Counted from the stretch's first letter, positions 8,671 through 16,523 are shown. The stretch is 43,026 bases of DNA from DASUVJ01 sp036378995 (GCA_036378995.1 DASUVJ010000035.1:1-43026), one strand, 5' to 3'. The notes: generated by a model from the sequence alone, not told the origin. Numbers and translations: made by a program.

Positions 8671-10572
8671 ATGAAATTCCGTTTATCAGCAAAGCACTTA
8701 AAGCGCGGACTGCTTGCGCTGTGTATTTCCGTTATGGCGCTCGAGCCCGTGCATGTTATGGCGCTCGATACGGTATTTTATTCCGGCAATAACATTTTAT
8801 TTACCGACCCTAACGCATGTAAAAACGTCGGAGCCACCGGAAGCAAGAGCCTGGTAGGCAATAAAAATGCCGAGCAAATCTGGAACTTCCTGGTCGGTAA
8901 TGATGGTAACTTGGATGCCGAAGATGCCCTTACAGCCGAGCAGGCGGCCGGTGTCATGGGTAACCTCCGTCAAGAATCAGGGCCAAACTTTGAACCCGAC
9001 GCAAAAGAGGGTAATGGCATTGGATATGGTATCGCGCAGTGGTCATACGGCCGACGCACCCAACTTGAAAATGCTGCAAAAAAGAAGGGGGTTGCTGTCT
9101 CAAACCTTCTCTTCCAACTCCAGTACCTTGTAGAGGAGGCTAAGTCACGACAAGCTATTCGCGGTGGCGGTAATGAATGGGAAGTCCTAAAGAAACAAAA
9201 GACTGTCGAGGATGCACTTGTTTTTTGGCATGATAGTTTTGAGCGCTCCGCCGACAGCAAAGACCAGGTCATTAAAGTACGTGGCGGATATGCCCAGGAG
9301 GCATATGGGTTAAAAGAGAAATTCCCGCCAAAAGGCGGGACGGGCACGACCACTGGAAGTACCTCCGGGGGTGCCAAACCGGTCGTCTTCCTTGATCCGG
9401 GCCATGGTGGAGCCATCGCTCCTTACACCGATCAAAAGAGCGGCCTCCGCACTTCAGAATCACCAAACAGCCCTGAACGTGAAGATGCCCTTGAAGTTGC
9501 TAACCGTGTAAAAGCCGAGCTTGAACGCGCTGGATACACCGTAAAAATGGCTCGCACCGGTAACGACGACAAAGTAACTTTCCGCGAGCGCGCCGATGCC
9601 GCAGCTGCAGCTAAAGCCGCTATCGCTGTTAGTATTCACACTACACCAGGCGAAATTAACGAAGTCTGGCCGCAGCGCACAGGTAAGTACCGCGAATACA
9701 ATGGCAAACGTGACACCTTCGGCGACACCGAAGACGAAAAGAAGACTGCCGGCACCAGTGAAAAATTCGCAGACATCTTTGCTCGCACCCGTACCGCAGC
9801 TGAAGGTCACACGGTCGACACCGACAAAGATCAATCAACTCAAACCGGATCGTTTAACCGTGCAGGCATCGACTCGAAGGGTAATATCGCCTTGGTGCAG
9901 CTTTGGTCACCAACAGTGCCATGGGTGTACAACGAGATTGCCCAAAACAAGGGAACGGGCATTACCGATGACCGCAAAGCAGCCTATGCTACTGGTATTA
10001 TCAACGGTATCAAAGAGGCCGTTCCATCCACAGCAGGAAAGGGTGAGTGTGACGCAGTCGTTGTCAGTGGCGACCTATCTGTCATGACACTCAAGTATGC
10101 TTGGCCTCAGTACCACGCAGCACCATACGCAAACAACAAACCTGAATACCAGGATGCGATGGTAAAAGCAAAAGAAAGTGGCCAGTACGTTGGTGGCGGC
10201 ACGAACGGCCAGATTGGTGTCGACTGCGGCGCATTCGTAACACGCCTATTGATCGACAGTAACTTTGAGCCGAAATATAATCATAGTGGCAAATCCAGTG
10301 AAGGAGCCGGGCCAACCGGAACCCAAGAAGCGTGGGCACAAAAGAACTGGAGTAAAGTCGGTACCGGCGGCAGTATCAATACCGCAGAGCTCCAGCCAGG
10401 AGATGTTGCCTTTAGCCCAGGACACACCTTTGTATACGTCGGTACGATTCCAGGTTTTGACAGCAAGATTGCATCCGCATCATTTAGTACTACCGGTGAG
10501 AGCTGGCGTTCACCAATGGCCGGTAAAGAAAGCCTGACACGCGGCGATGTAACCTGGTACAGGAAGAAATAG
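8671..10572 (+). CDS. Secreted three-domain peptidoglycan hydrolase (lysozyme-like, amidase_3, NlpC/P60-like)
   Basis: A 633-aa protein with a signal peptide (about residues 1-31, basic start then LLALCISVMALEPVHVMA). Domain 1 (about 50-215) resembles phage tail lysozyme domains, with NLRQESG placing a candidate catalytic Glu at 102 and GYGIAQWS after it. A Gly/Thr/Ser linker (about 218-234) follows. Domain 2 (about 235-455) is an amidase_3: DPGHGG at 242-247, a Glu after SPER, SIHTT with the second His, and a C-terminal Glu in YNEIAQNKG. Domain 3 (about 480-625) is NlpC/P60- or CHAP-like, with Cys519 in GVDCGAFV and His585 in GHTFVYVG. The ATG at 8671 has GGAG upstream. The protein would cut glycan strands, the muramyl-alanine bond and stem peptides outside the cell. 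Confidence 0.85.
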   Translation: MKFRLSAKHLKRGLLALCISVMALEPVHVMALDTVFYSGNNILFTDPNACKNVGATGSKSLVGNKNAEQIWNFLVGNDGNLDAEDALTAEQAAGVMGNLRQESGPNFEPDAKEGNGIGYGIAQWSYGRRTQLENAAKKKGVAVSNLLFQLQYLVEEAKSRQAIRGGGNEWEVLKKQKTVEDALVFWHDSFERSADSKDQVIKVRGGYAQEAYGLKEKFPPKGGTGTTTGSTSGGAKPVVFLDPGHGGAIAPYTDQKSGLRTSESPNSPEREDALEVANRVKAELERAGYTVKMARTGNDDKVTFRERADAAAAAKAAIAVSIHTTPGEINEVWPQRTGKYREYNGKRDTFGDTEDEKKTAGTSEKFADIFARTRTAAEGHTVDTDKDQSTQTGSFNRAGIDSKGNIALVQLWSPTVPWVYNEIAQNKGTGITDDRKAAYATGIINGIKEAVPSTAGKGECDAVVVSGDLSVMTLKYAWPQYHAAPYANNKPEYQDAMVKAKESGQYVGGGTNGQIGVDCGAFVTRLLIDSNFEPKYNHSGKSSEGAGPTGTQEAWAQKNWSKVGTGGSINTAELQPGDVAFSPGHTFVYVGTIPGFDSKIASASFSTTGESWRSPMAGKESLTRGDVTWYRKK

Positions 10573-10582
10573 GAGGTAAGAC

Positions 10583-11212
10583 ATGCAGGAAAATCCAAAA
10601 AGCAACATCGCGCTCGCCATTACGTTTATCGTCTTGATCGTTCTGGTTTTTGTCGGCTACTTTGCATACACTTCGATCACACGAAGCGGCAAGGTGGCAG
10701 TTGAGATCAATGCTGTTCCATCGGACGCAAAAATAACAATGAACGGTACAGAGGTTTCGAACGGAACCATTTACCTAAAGCCAGGTTACTACGAGATCAA
10801 AGGAAGCAAAGAAGGGTTTACTGAATTTACGAACCAAGCCAATATCGAAACGAACGGGCAAGTTATTAGCATTCCGCTAACCGCAGAATCCGACGAGGCG
10901 AAAACCTGGGCGAAAGAGAACGAGCAGGAATACCTAGACCTCGAATCTGAAGCCGGCGTCGAAGCCCAACAACAGGGTGAAATATTCTCAAAAAAGAATC
11001 CGATCGTATCACTCCTTCCTTATGACAGCTTCCTCTACACGATCGGTTACCGTGCCGACAACTCCGACCCGACAGGGAACTCCATTATTCTAGAGATTAG
11101 CGCCGCAGAAGGGTACCGCCAACAAGCTATTTACCAGCTTCGCCAGTGGGGTTATGACCCGACCGATTTTAAGATTAACTTTAGTGATTACAAGAACCCA
11201 TTCGCATCATGA
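10583..11212 (+). CDS. Membrane-anchored PEGA-domain protein
   Basis: A 209-aa protein with an N-terminal membrane helix (about residues 9-31, IALAITFIVLIVLVFVGYFAYT) and an extracytoplasmic PEGA domain (about 38-100): AVEINAVPSDAKITMNGT, then IYLKPGYYEIKGSKEGF. PEGA domains are small beta-rich modules found in surface and wall-associated proteins. The C-terminal 110 residues are acidic and unfamiliar. A strong ribosome site, AGGAGGT at 10571-10577, fixes the start. The stop overlaps the next start (ATGA at 11209-11212). Its place at the end of the secretion operon suggests a scaffold or wall-binding accessory, but this is inference. Confidence 0.7.
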   Translation: MQENPKSNIALAITFIVLIVLVFVGYFAYTSITRSGKVAVEINAVPSDAKITMNGTEVSNGTIYLKPGYYEIKGSKEGFTEFTNQANIETNGQVISIPLTAESDEAKTWAKENEQEYLDLESEAGVEAQQQGEIFSKKNPIVSLLPYDSFLYTIGYRADNSDPTGNSIILEISAAEGYRQQAIYQLRQWGYDPTDFKINFSDYKNPFAS

Positions 11213-11868
11213 AAAAATTAGTCATTCTATCCATCGCTATCATACTTCTCGCCGCTGCGACATTTGCAGGCCTAGCATACTACAATTCGTTCCATAAAGT
11301 GACTGTTACGCTTAGTAGCGACGTCAAAGCGGCACTCATCTACAAAATTAACCCGGAAGAAGGGCACAACCACGAAGTCCACGGGGATGAACTGCAAAAA
11401 CTTACCGCAAGTGGCGAGCTCTCGCTACAAAACGGCAGCTACTTTATTATCCCTGAAGGCGAGAAAGTAGCGAAAGACGAAATCGCATTCACCGTAAAAG
11501 ACGAGGATACGTCCGTATCAGTTACACCAGGATACTCAAAAGAATATCTTGCTTCTGTTTTAAAAACCGAGCAGCCAGCAATTAACGAGGCGATCGGCGA
11601 AGCTTTTCCAGCCCAAATGCAGTCGCACACCGTAGAAAAGGGAACAATCTTTAAAAAGGGTGAGTGGTTCGGCGCGCTGCTCGTAAGCAATAATCCAAAC
11701 CTAGACCTGCGAAGTCAGACAGACTTTTACCGTATCATTTTAAATAAGGTCGACGGATCATGGAAGATTGTCGGAACGCCCCAGCTCGTTCTTACGACTT
11801 CCGAATTTAAAGATGTTCCGGATGATATTCTCCGCGAAGTTAATAAACTAGCACCAACTGAAGACTAG
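11209..11868 (+). CDS. Bitopic protein of unknown function, last gene of the T4SS operon
   Basis: A 219-aa protein with an N-terminal membrane helix (about residues 4-26, LVILSIAIILLAAATFAGLAYY) and an extracytoplasmic part of about 190 residues. The first half of that part (KVTVTLSSDVKAALIYKI onward) is strand-rich and reminiscent of the PEGA domain of its neighbour; the second half (about 115-205) ends in strands such as FYRIILNKVDGSWKIVGTP, as NTF2-like domains do. I do not recognise a named family. It is translationally coupled to the PEGA gene by ATGA and shares a CTAG at 11865-11868 with the convergent recF stop. Confidence 0.6.
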   Translation: MKKLVILSIAIILLAAATFAGLAYYNSFHKVTVTLSSDVKAALIYKINPEEGHNHEVHGDELQKLTASGELSLQNGSYFIIPEGEKVAKDEIAFTVKDEDTSVSVTPGYSKEYLASVLKTEQPAINEAIGEAFPAQMQSHTVEKGTIFKKGEWFGALLVSNNPNLDLRSQTDFYRIILNKVDGSWKIVGTPQLVLTTSEFKDVPDDILREVNKLAPTED

Positions 11869-12902
11869 AGCCCTACAACCGTTCCGTCCGCGTCTACCGC
11901 GCCGACGCTCGCAACAATCGTCTGGTGCGAGGCAAATTGTTTGACGACCGTCGCCTGGCGGTCGTCGTCAAGTTCACTGAAGACATCGTCTAAAAGAATG
12001 ATCGGTTTTTTGCCAGTTAATGATTCGATGATATCTACCTCTAAAAATTTTAACGCCAAAATAATTGTCCGCACTTCGCCGCGCGATGCGACCGTAAGAG
12101 CAGGGGATCCGTTAAAATCAAATAAAACATCATGTCGATGGGGGCCGGTTGAGGTAAAACCGAGTACTGCGTCTCTTTCCGTATGCGCATGAAGCTCACT
12201 CAGAAGCTTCTGTTTTAGATTCGGTGAGTCACCATACGAATAGTGCATCGTAACGACATCTTTGCTGCGAGAAATAGCCCTGTAGGTACTATTTAGCCGT
12301 TCGTTGAGCTGATTAACGAAATGAACGCGCCTGGAGATGATATACGCGCCGTATTCGCTCAATGACACATTCCATGCGAATAAGTCATCGGCGCTCACGT
12401 ACGGGCGTTTTAAGAGCGTATTACGTTGTTTTAGCGCCCGCTCGTAACGACGAATAGACAACGCATACTCTGGATCTAATTGACTGATGAATTTATCGAT
12501 AAATTGGCGCCGCCTAGTGGGCGAGCCATTAAGAAGGCGAAGATCCTCTGGCTCGAACAAGACAACCGGGTATTTATACTGGTGCGTTAACCGATAATGC
12601 GTCTTACCGTCAAAAACAAACTGCTTTTTGCCGTTAGGCCGGGAGGGGTCGAATTTTACAGTTCGTTCACTGCCATCATCAAACAATACATCGATTCGGT
12701 ACCACGGCGCATCCGACTGCAATACTTCAGTATCTGATCCTTTAAATGAGCTGCCCTGAAGCGAGATATGAACTGCTTCAATGAGTGATGTCTTTCCACT
12801 GCCGTTCGCACCCGTAATAAGCGTTGTCGTCGGCGAGACGGCAAGCGAATAATCAGAATGCGTGCGCACGTGCTGCACGCGAAGACGCGTGATTACCGGC
12901 AT
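11865..12902 (-). CDS. recF: RecF, recombination/replication repair ATPase
   Basis: SMC-like ATPase that helps load RecA at single-stranded gaps with RecO and RecR. It has 345 residues, near the usual 360. Walker A GANGSGKTS lies at about 32-40; the ABC-type signature region is TVASRGEVRTIILALKFLE (about 275-295); Walker B is PIILLDDVFSELDDDR (about 305-320). The start is one base after the dnaN stop, so it is cotranscribed with dnaA and dnaN, the standard order. gyrB, a common next gene, is absent, and the secretion operon converges on it instead. Confidence 0.96.
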   Translation of the reverse strand: MPVITRLRVQHVRTHSDYSLAVSPTTTLITGANGSGKTSLIEAVHISLQGSSFKGSDTEVLQSDAPWYRIDVLFDDGSERTVKFDPSRPNGKKQFVFDGKTHYRLTHQYKYPVVLFEPEDLRLLNGSPTRRRQFIDKFISQLDPEYALSIRRYERALKQRNTLLKRPYVSADDLFAWNVSLSEYGAYIISRRVHFVNQLNERLNSTYRAISRSKDVVTMHYSYGDSPNLKQKLLSELHAHTERDAVLGFTSTGPHRHDVLFDFNGSPALTVASRGEVRTIILALKFLEVDIIESLTGKKPIILLDDVFSELDDDRQATVVKQFASHQTIVASVGAVDADGTVVGL

Positions 12903-12903
12903 A

Positions 12904-14004
12904 TTAGCTCTTTAGCGGCATAATAATGTGTTTGTAATTGACGCTATCTGATTTTGCCGTCAAAACACACGGAGCAAGCTTTCCGCTAAAACGGAACTCC
13001 ACTACCGAACCGTTCACGGCAGACAGTGCCTCTGCAAGGTAGCGTGAATTAAGTGTTACTTGTCCGTCGGCAGATACTTCCGCCGCTGCACTGGAGGTGT
13101 TTTCGCCCAGTTCTGAGGCTATCGAGTGAATCGCGAGTGACTGCCTCTCTTTATCAGCCGTCAACGTGACGCTTCCGCCGGATTCCCGGGCAAACAAGCC
13201 TGCGATTTTGGTAATACGCACAAATTCAGCTGCGTCTATCGTAATAACCGTTTCGGATTCAGCAGGAATAAGCTGACGATAGTCCGGGTAATTGCCATCG
13301 ATGAGTCGGCTCGTCACCTCTGATTCGCCTACACGGAAACGCACTTGGGTTTCATCGAACAGCATTTCAACTTCGTCAGTATCGTCGGACAAGCTGCGCA
13401 GTACTTCTTGCAGGGTAGAGGTGGGGATAATTGCCGCCACTTCGCTCGAGGTTTCCACAAGCTTGCGTTCGCTTAATCGATAGCCGTCTGTTGCTGCCAG
13501 ATAAAGATTACCTTCAAAAGAATGCCAGTAGACGCCTGTTAAAACCGGACGCGTACTGTCGCTACTACTCGTAATGATCGTCTGAGAGACAGCCTGTTTA
13601 AATTCTGCGGTACTAATACTGTATTGGATTGATGAGTTTTCATCGATAGTAGGAAGTTCAGGAAATTCATCAGCAACAACGCCGTTAATAACACTCCGGT
13701 ATGTGCCCGATGAAATCGTCAGATGGCTGTCTTTTACTTTTAGATCGACCGTTCCCTTGGGAAGGCTGCTGACAAACTCGCTAACAAGACGGGCAGGGAT
13801 AGTAATCGCGCCTGGTGTTACGATTTTTGCACCAATAAGGTGGGTCGATGCAATCTCCAGATTTGTTGCTGCTACTAATAAACGATTGCCATCCGTACGA
13901 AGCAGAATATTACTCAGGATAGGGAGACCTGCTTTACTGCTCGCTACTCGACCCACATTACTGAGTGCTTTTGCTAGATTTTCTTGGGTTACAGAAAGTT
14001 CCAT
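12904..14004 (-). CDS. dnaN: DNA polymerase III beta subunit (sliding clamp)
   Basis: Ring-shaped processivity clamp of the replicative polymerase. It has 366 residues, the normal length, with the three-domain clamp pattern: start MELSVTQENLAKALSNVGRVAS, central DSTRPVLTGVYWH and TDGYRLSERKL, and the end YKHIIMPLKS, which matches the typical clamp C-terminus (IMPMRL-like). The start has an AGAAAGG ribosome site just upstream. It lies downstream of dnaA across a 268-base spacer with partial DnaA boxes and one base upstream of recF. Confidence 0.97.
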   Translation of the reverse strand: MELSVTQENLAKALSNVGRVASSKAGLPILSNILLRTDGNRLLVAATNLEIASTHLIGAKIVTPGAITIPARLVSEFVSSLPKGTVDLKVKDSHLTISSGTYRSVINGVVADEFPELPTIDENSSIQYSISTAEFKQAVSQTIITSSSDSTRPVLTGVYWHSFEGNLYLAATDGYRLSERKLVETSSEVAAIIPTSTLQEVLRSLSDDTDEVEMLFDETQVRFRVGESEVTSRLIDGNYPDYRQLIPAESETVITIDAAEFVRITKIAGLFARESGGSVTLTADKERQSLAIHSIASELGENTSSAAAEVSADGQVTLNSRYLAEALSAVNGSVVEFRFSGKLAPCVLTAKSDSVNYKHIIMPLKS

Positions 14005-14272
14005 TATGTATTACCTTTCTTTTTAATTTCCTTTAGTGGGGTTAGTAATAGGTCCTGTGGAAACTGGGTAAAAATAGTGTTCAGTCAGGGGTAGAATCGC
14101 TATTTTGATTGGGGAAAGTTGCAGTGGAAATGTGGGGATGAAATTGGTGATAACTCGTCGTTTTACACTGCCTACTGTGGGGTGATTTATGCTTTGTGGG
14201 ATAAGTGTGGATAGTAACTCACCGGCTTTCCATAGGAATATACCCGTTCGTTCCACATGTTTTGCACAGGCC
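14005..14272. promoter_or_regulatory. dnaA-dnaN spacer with a cluster of partial DnaA boxes
   Basis: No credible gene lies here. The pentamer TGTGG occurs at 14056, 14131, 14176, 14195 and 14206, all in the same orientation. The last begins TGTGGATAG (14206-14214), one mismatch from a DnaA box. An opposite-orientation TTCCACA lies near 14250. The cluster may be a second DnaA-binding region (bipartite origin as in Bacillus) or a dnaN regulatory region. Apart from one box the matches are weak. Confidence 0.45.
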
Positions 14273-15640
14273 TTAAGCATAGAGTTTCTCCCGGATTTCA
14301 GCTACCTGTTCACGAACCATGTAATCGAGTTTGATGGCTTTTTCGATTTTTTCGACGGAATGGATGGCAGTCGTGTGGTCTTTTCGGCCGAGTTCGCCTG
14401 CGATTTTTGGAAAGCTCAGGTGTAACTCGCTCCGCAAAAGATACATGGCGATTTGCCTCGGAACGACGATATGCTTGTCGCGTTTAGCGCTGCAGATTTC
14501 TTTTACGTCAATCTGGAAGTGACGAGCTGTTTTATCGATGATTTGTTTTGGTGTGACGTGCTGCGGACGAGAGTGGCGAACATTTCCGATGAGCCCTTCA
14601 GCAGTAGAGATATCTGGTGCGACGCCGCGCATTTCGGCGTAAGCAAGCAGTTGGTTGAGCGCGCCTTCGAGTTCGCGGATATTCGTTTTTATATTATTCG
14701 CGAGGTACTCTACCGTTTCGCGCGCAAGCTCGACGCCCGAGAGGGAAGCTTTCGTTTCGACGATGGCACAGCGAGTCTCGAAGTCGGGCATCTGGATGTC
14801 GATCGACATTCCCCATTCAAAACGGCTGCGAAGACGCTCGGTCAGGGTAGGGATGCTCTTCGGCGGTTTATCCGAGCTGATAATAATTTGCTTATTACTC
14901 TGATGAAGCGCATTGAAAGTGTGGAAGAATTCTTCCTGGGTTTTCTCTTTTCCAGCGATAAACTGCATGTCGTCAACGATCAGGACATCGACGTTTCGAT
15001 ATTTATCGGAGAACCCCTTCTTTTTAAATCTAATACTCTCCAAAAACTCCTTTACGAATGTTTCGGAGCTAATATAAAGAATTCGGGCTTCGGGCTGAGT
15101 CTTGGCGATTTCGTTTCCTACTGCCTGCATAAGGTGGGTTTTACCTAAACCGACGCCGCCGTAAAGGAAGAGGGGATTATATTTAGTACCAGGGTTGCTC
15201 GCGACAGCTTGGCAGGCGGTGTAGGCGAGGTCGTTTGACGATCCAACGATAAAGTTAGAGAACGTGTAGCGCGGATTGAGGCCATTGGATGCTCCGACAC
15301 TCACCGTAGGGCGGGGAGCAAGTAGTTCGTCTACTTGAGATGAAGTGTGCGTGGCTGACGCCGCAGCTGTCGTCTCGCGACTAACAGTCTTTTTACCGCT
15401 GGTTTGTACGGTATAGGTGATTTTACGTGGTGTGACGCCGTTCTTTTCAAGGACAGACTTGATCTGGTCGTTGAATTTTACTTCAAACTGACGCTTGGCG
15501 AAGATATTCGGGACGGCGATAGTAACGACGTCGTCGCTTTGGTCAATAAGTTCGGTGTTTTTAAACCAGGTCGTAAAGTTGGCATGAGAAACCGACAATT
15601 CAATTTCTCCTAAAACGCTTTGCCATAGTGCGTGGTGCAT
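14273..15640 (-). CDS. dnaA: Chromosomal replication initiator DnaA
   Basis: AAA+ initiator that binds DnaA boxes and opens the origin. It has 455 residues, normal for the family. Domain I is at about 1-75 (LWQSVLGEIELSVSHANFTTWF); domain II is a short Ala/Thr/Ser linker; domain III has Walker A GGVGLGKT (about 160-167), Walker B VLIVDDMQFI and the arginine-finger region LTERLRSRFEWG. Domain IV ends with the DNA-binding signature GRKDHTTAIHSVEKI. The ATG at 15640 gives the standard start. Transcription runs away from the oriC spacer; a putative promoter lies at 15692-15720. Confidence 0.98.
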   Translation of the reverse strand: MHHALWQSVLGEIELSVSHANFTTWFKNTELIDQSDDVVTIAVPNIFAKRQFEVKFNDQIKSVLEKNGVTPRKITYTVQTSGKKTVSRETTAAASATHTSSQVDELLAPRPTVSVGASNGLNPRYTFSNFIVGSSNDLAYTACQAVASNPGTKYNPLFLYGGVGLGKTHLMQAVGNEIAKTQPEARILYISSETFVKEFLESIRFKKKGFSDKYRNVDVLIVDDMQFIAGKEKTQEEFFHTFNALHQSNKQIIISSDKPPKSIPTLTERLRSRFEWGMSIDIQMPDFETRCAIVETKASLSGVELARETVEYLANNIKTNIRELEGALNQLLAYAEMRGVAPDISTAEGLIGNVRHSRPQHVTPKQIIDKTARHFQIDVKEICSAKRDKHIVVPRQIAMYLLRSELHLSFPKIAGELGRKDHTTAIHSVEKIEKAIKLDYMVREQVAEIREKLYA

Positions 15641-15691
15641 GCCTAAAAATCTTTCCCCGGTCTCGTTCTACCTCAATGTTTTCTGTTACTA

Positions 15692-15720
15692 ACTATACAC
15701 ACGTTGAAAGTTTTCCACAA
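15692..15720 (-). promoter_or_regulatory. Putative dnaA promoter overlapping a DnaA box
   Basis: On the minus strand, TTGTGG (15720-15715), 17 bp and TATAGT (15697-15692) form a plausible sigma-70-type promoter about 50 bases upstream of dnaA. Its -35 overlaps the near-perfect DnaA box at 15711-15719, suggesting autorepression by DnaA. Confidence 0.5.
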
Positions 15721-15871
15721 CCATAAGTAGAGAGGGTATAGAGGAGGCAGGATAGAGGTGCTATTTATCCACAGTTGTGCGACCGATCTGTTAATTTGTG
15801 GATAAATAGGGGAGATTTGTGGATAAAATATATTAGTATGCCACTAAAAACACGAAATTCAAGGCTACTTC

Positions 15872-15901
15872 TTGCGGAAAACAGGGGAGATGTAGTATAG
15901 T
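15872..15901 (+). promoter_or_regulatory. Putative rpmH promoter
   Basis: TTGCGG (15872-15877), 18 bp and TATAGT (15896-15901). The -10 ends 9 nt before the rpmH ATG, so the mRNA would have almost no leader. AGGGA lies only one base from the ATG, too close for a normal ribosome site. Confidence 0.55.
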
Positions 15902-15910
15902 ACTAGGGAT

Positions 15911-16048
15911 ATGCCAAAACGAACTCACCAACCACACACGCGTCACCGCGCCCGTACACACGGTTTTCGTGCACGTGTTGCAACTAAGGCTGGTCGTGCA
16001 GTGATCAAGCGCCGCCGCATCAAAGGCCGCGCAAAGCTGACTGTCTAA
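15911..16048 (+). CDS. rpmH: 50S ribosomal protein bL34
   Basis: A 45-residue, very basic ribosomal protein. The start MPKRTHQPHT, the core THGFRARVATKAGRAVIKRR and the end GRAKLTV match bL34, whose usual core is GFRxRMxTxxGRxVLxxRRxKGRxxL. It is the first plus-strand gene after oriC, divergent from dnaA, as in most bacteria. A strong terminator follows its stop, so unlike the usual arrangement it seems to be transcribed largely apart from rnpA. Confidence 0.97.
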   Translation: MPKRTHQPHTRHRARTHGFRARVATKAGRAVIKRRRIKGRAKLTV

Positions 16049-16060
16049 GTCTTATGAATC

Positions 16061-16091
16061 TACGCCTCTTATCTAAAGAGGCGTATTTTTT
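16061..16091 (+). terminator. Intrinsic terminator after rpmH
   Basis: Perfect 10-bp stem TACGCCTCTT / AAGAGGCGTA (16061-16070 and 16076-16085) with a 5-nt loop, followed by six T. It lies 12 bases after the rpmH stop and is the clearest intrinsic terminator in the window. Confidence 0.9.
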
Positions 16092-16100
16092 GTTTTAAGG

Positions 16101-16106
16101 TATAAT
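16101..16106 (+). promoter_or_regulatory. Putative -10 (TATAAT) for rnpA
   Basis: A perfect TATAAT lies 15 nt before the rnpA ATG and 10 nt after the terminator T-run; the expected -35 would lie in the terminator stem and is not a good match. No Shine-Dalgarno site precedes rnpA. Confidence 0.5.
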
Positions 16107-16121
16107 AAGAAACAATTTATT

Positions 16122-16469
16122 ATGTTATCCGCACAACATCGTTTTCATGGTCATGGCAGTCTGCGTTACGTTTACAAAAACGGACAGGCGGTTCGTTCGC
16201 ATTTAATCACGGTAAAATACACATCCAACCCCTACCGTAAACATTCGCGTTTTGCTATCGTTGTGAGCAAAAAAGTACATAAGTCGGCCGTAGGTCGTAA
16301 CCGGATCCGTCGCCGTATTTACGAAATCATTCGACAAGAACTCCCTGCTATTACTCATCCGCACGATGTCGTGGTGATGGTTTTTTCGGGTGAAGTGCTT
16401 AGTTTGCCGCACGAAGAACTTTCCGAAACTGTGAAACAGCTGTTTTCTCAGGCAGATCTCTATAAATAG
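16122..16469 (+). CDS. rnpA: Ribonuclease P protein component
   Basis: Protein subunit that assists the RNase P RNA in maturing tRNA 5' ends. It has 115 residues, the normal size. The conserved RNR-type motif is clear in KSAVGRNRIRRRIYE (about residues 52-66), preceded by FAIVVSKKVHK and an aromatic-rich N-terminus (HRFHGHGSLRYVYKNG). It sits between rpmH and yidC, the standard order. The RNase P RNA gene was not seen in the window. Confidence 0.96.
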   Translation: MLSAQHRFHGHGSLRYVYKNGQAVRSHLITVKYTSNPYRKHSRFAIVVSKKVHKSAVGRNRIRRRIYEIIRQELPAITHPHDVVVMVFSGEVLSLPHEELSETVKQLFSQADLYK

Positions 16470-16483
16470 AGGCCGTAAACTGC

Positions 16484-16489
16484 TATACT
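16484..16489 (+). promoter_or_regulatory. Putative extended -10 (TGC-TATACT) for yidC
   Basis: TGCTATACT ends 34 nt before the yidC GTG, leaving room for the CTGGAG ribosome site at 16508-16513. No clear -35 is seen. It may drive yidC-jag. Confidence 0.4.
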
Positions 16490-16523
16490 TAGAAACAAAT
16501 AGTTTTTCTGGAGTTTAACAGAC

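Larger units (their letters stand above)
15641..15910. other. Probable replication origin (oriC) with DnaA boxes
   Basis: A 270-base gene-free spacer between divergent dnaA and rpmH. Perfect DnaA boxes TTATCCACA are seen at 15765-15773 (plus orientation) and, reversed as TGTGGATAA, at 15797-15805 and 15818-15826, the last two 21 bp (two helical turns) apart. A near-perfect box, TTTTCCACA, lies at 15711-15719. An AT-rich stretch follows the last box (about 15823-15840, AAAATATATTAG), a candidate unwinding site. Location, box density and AT content together support oriC. Confidence 0.88.

Noticed and set aside
11942..11965. Inverted repeat GACGACCG / CGGTCGTC near the recF 3' end
   Set aside because: It lies in the recF Walker B region, where LDDDRQATVVKQF explains the bases, and no T-run follows.
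14023..14280. 85-codon minus-strand frame between dnaA and dnaN
   Set aside because: It covers the spacer with the repeated TGTGG motifs, has no recognisable protein pattern and starts inside the dnaA end. Regulatory DNA is the better explanation.
14453..15148. 231-codon plus-strand frame inside dnaA
   Set aside because: It is entirely antisense to well-conserved dnaA motifs, including Walker B, and has no protein-family features.
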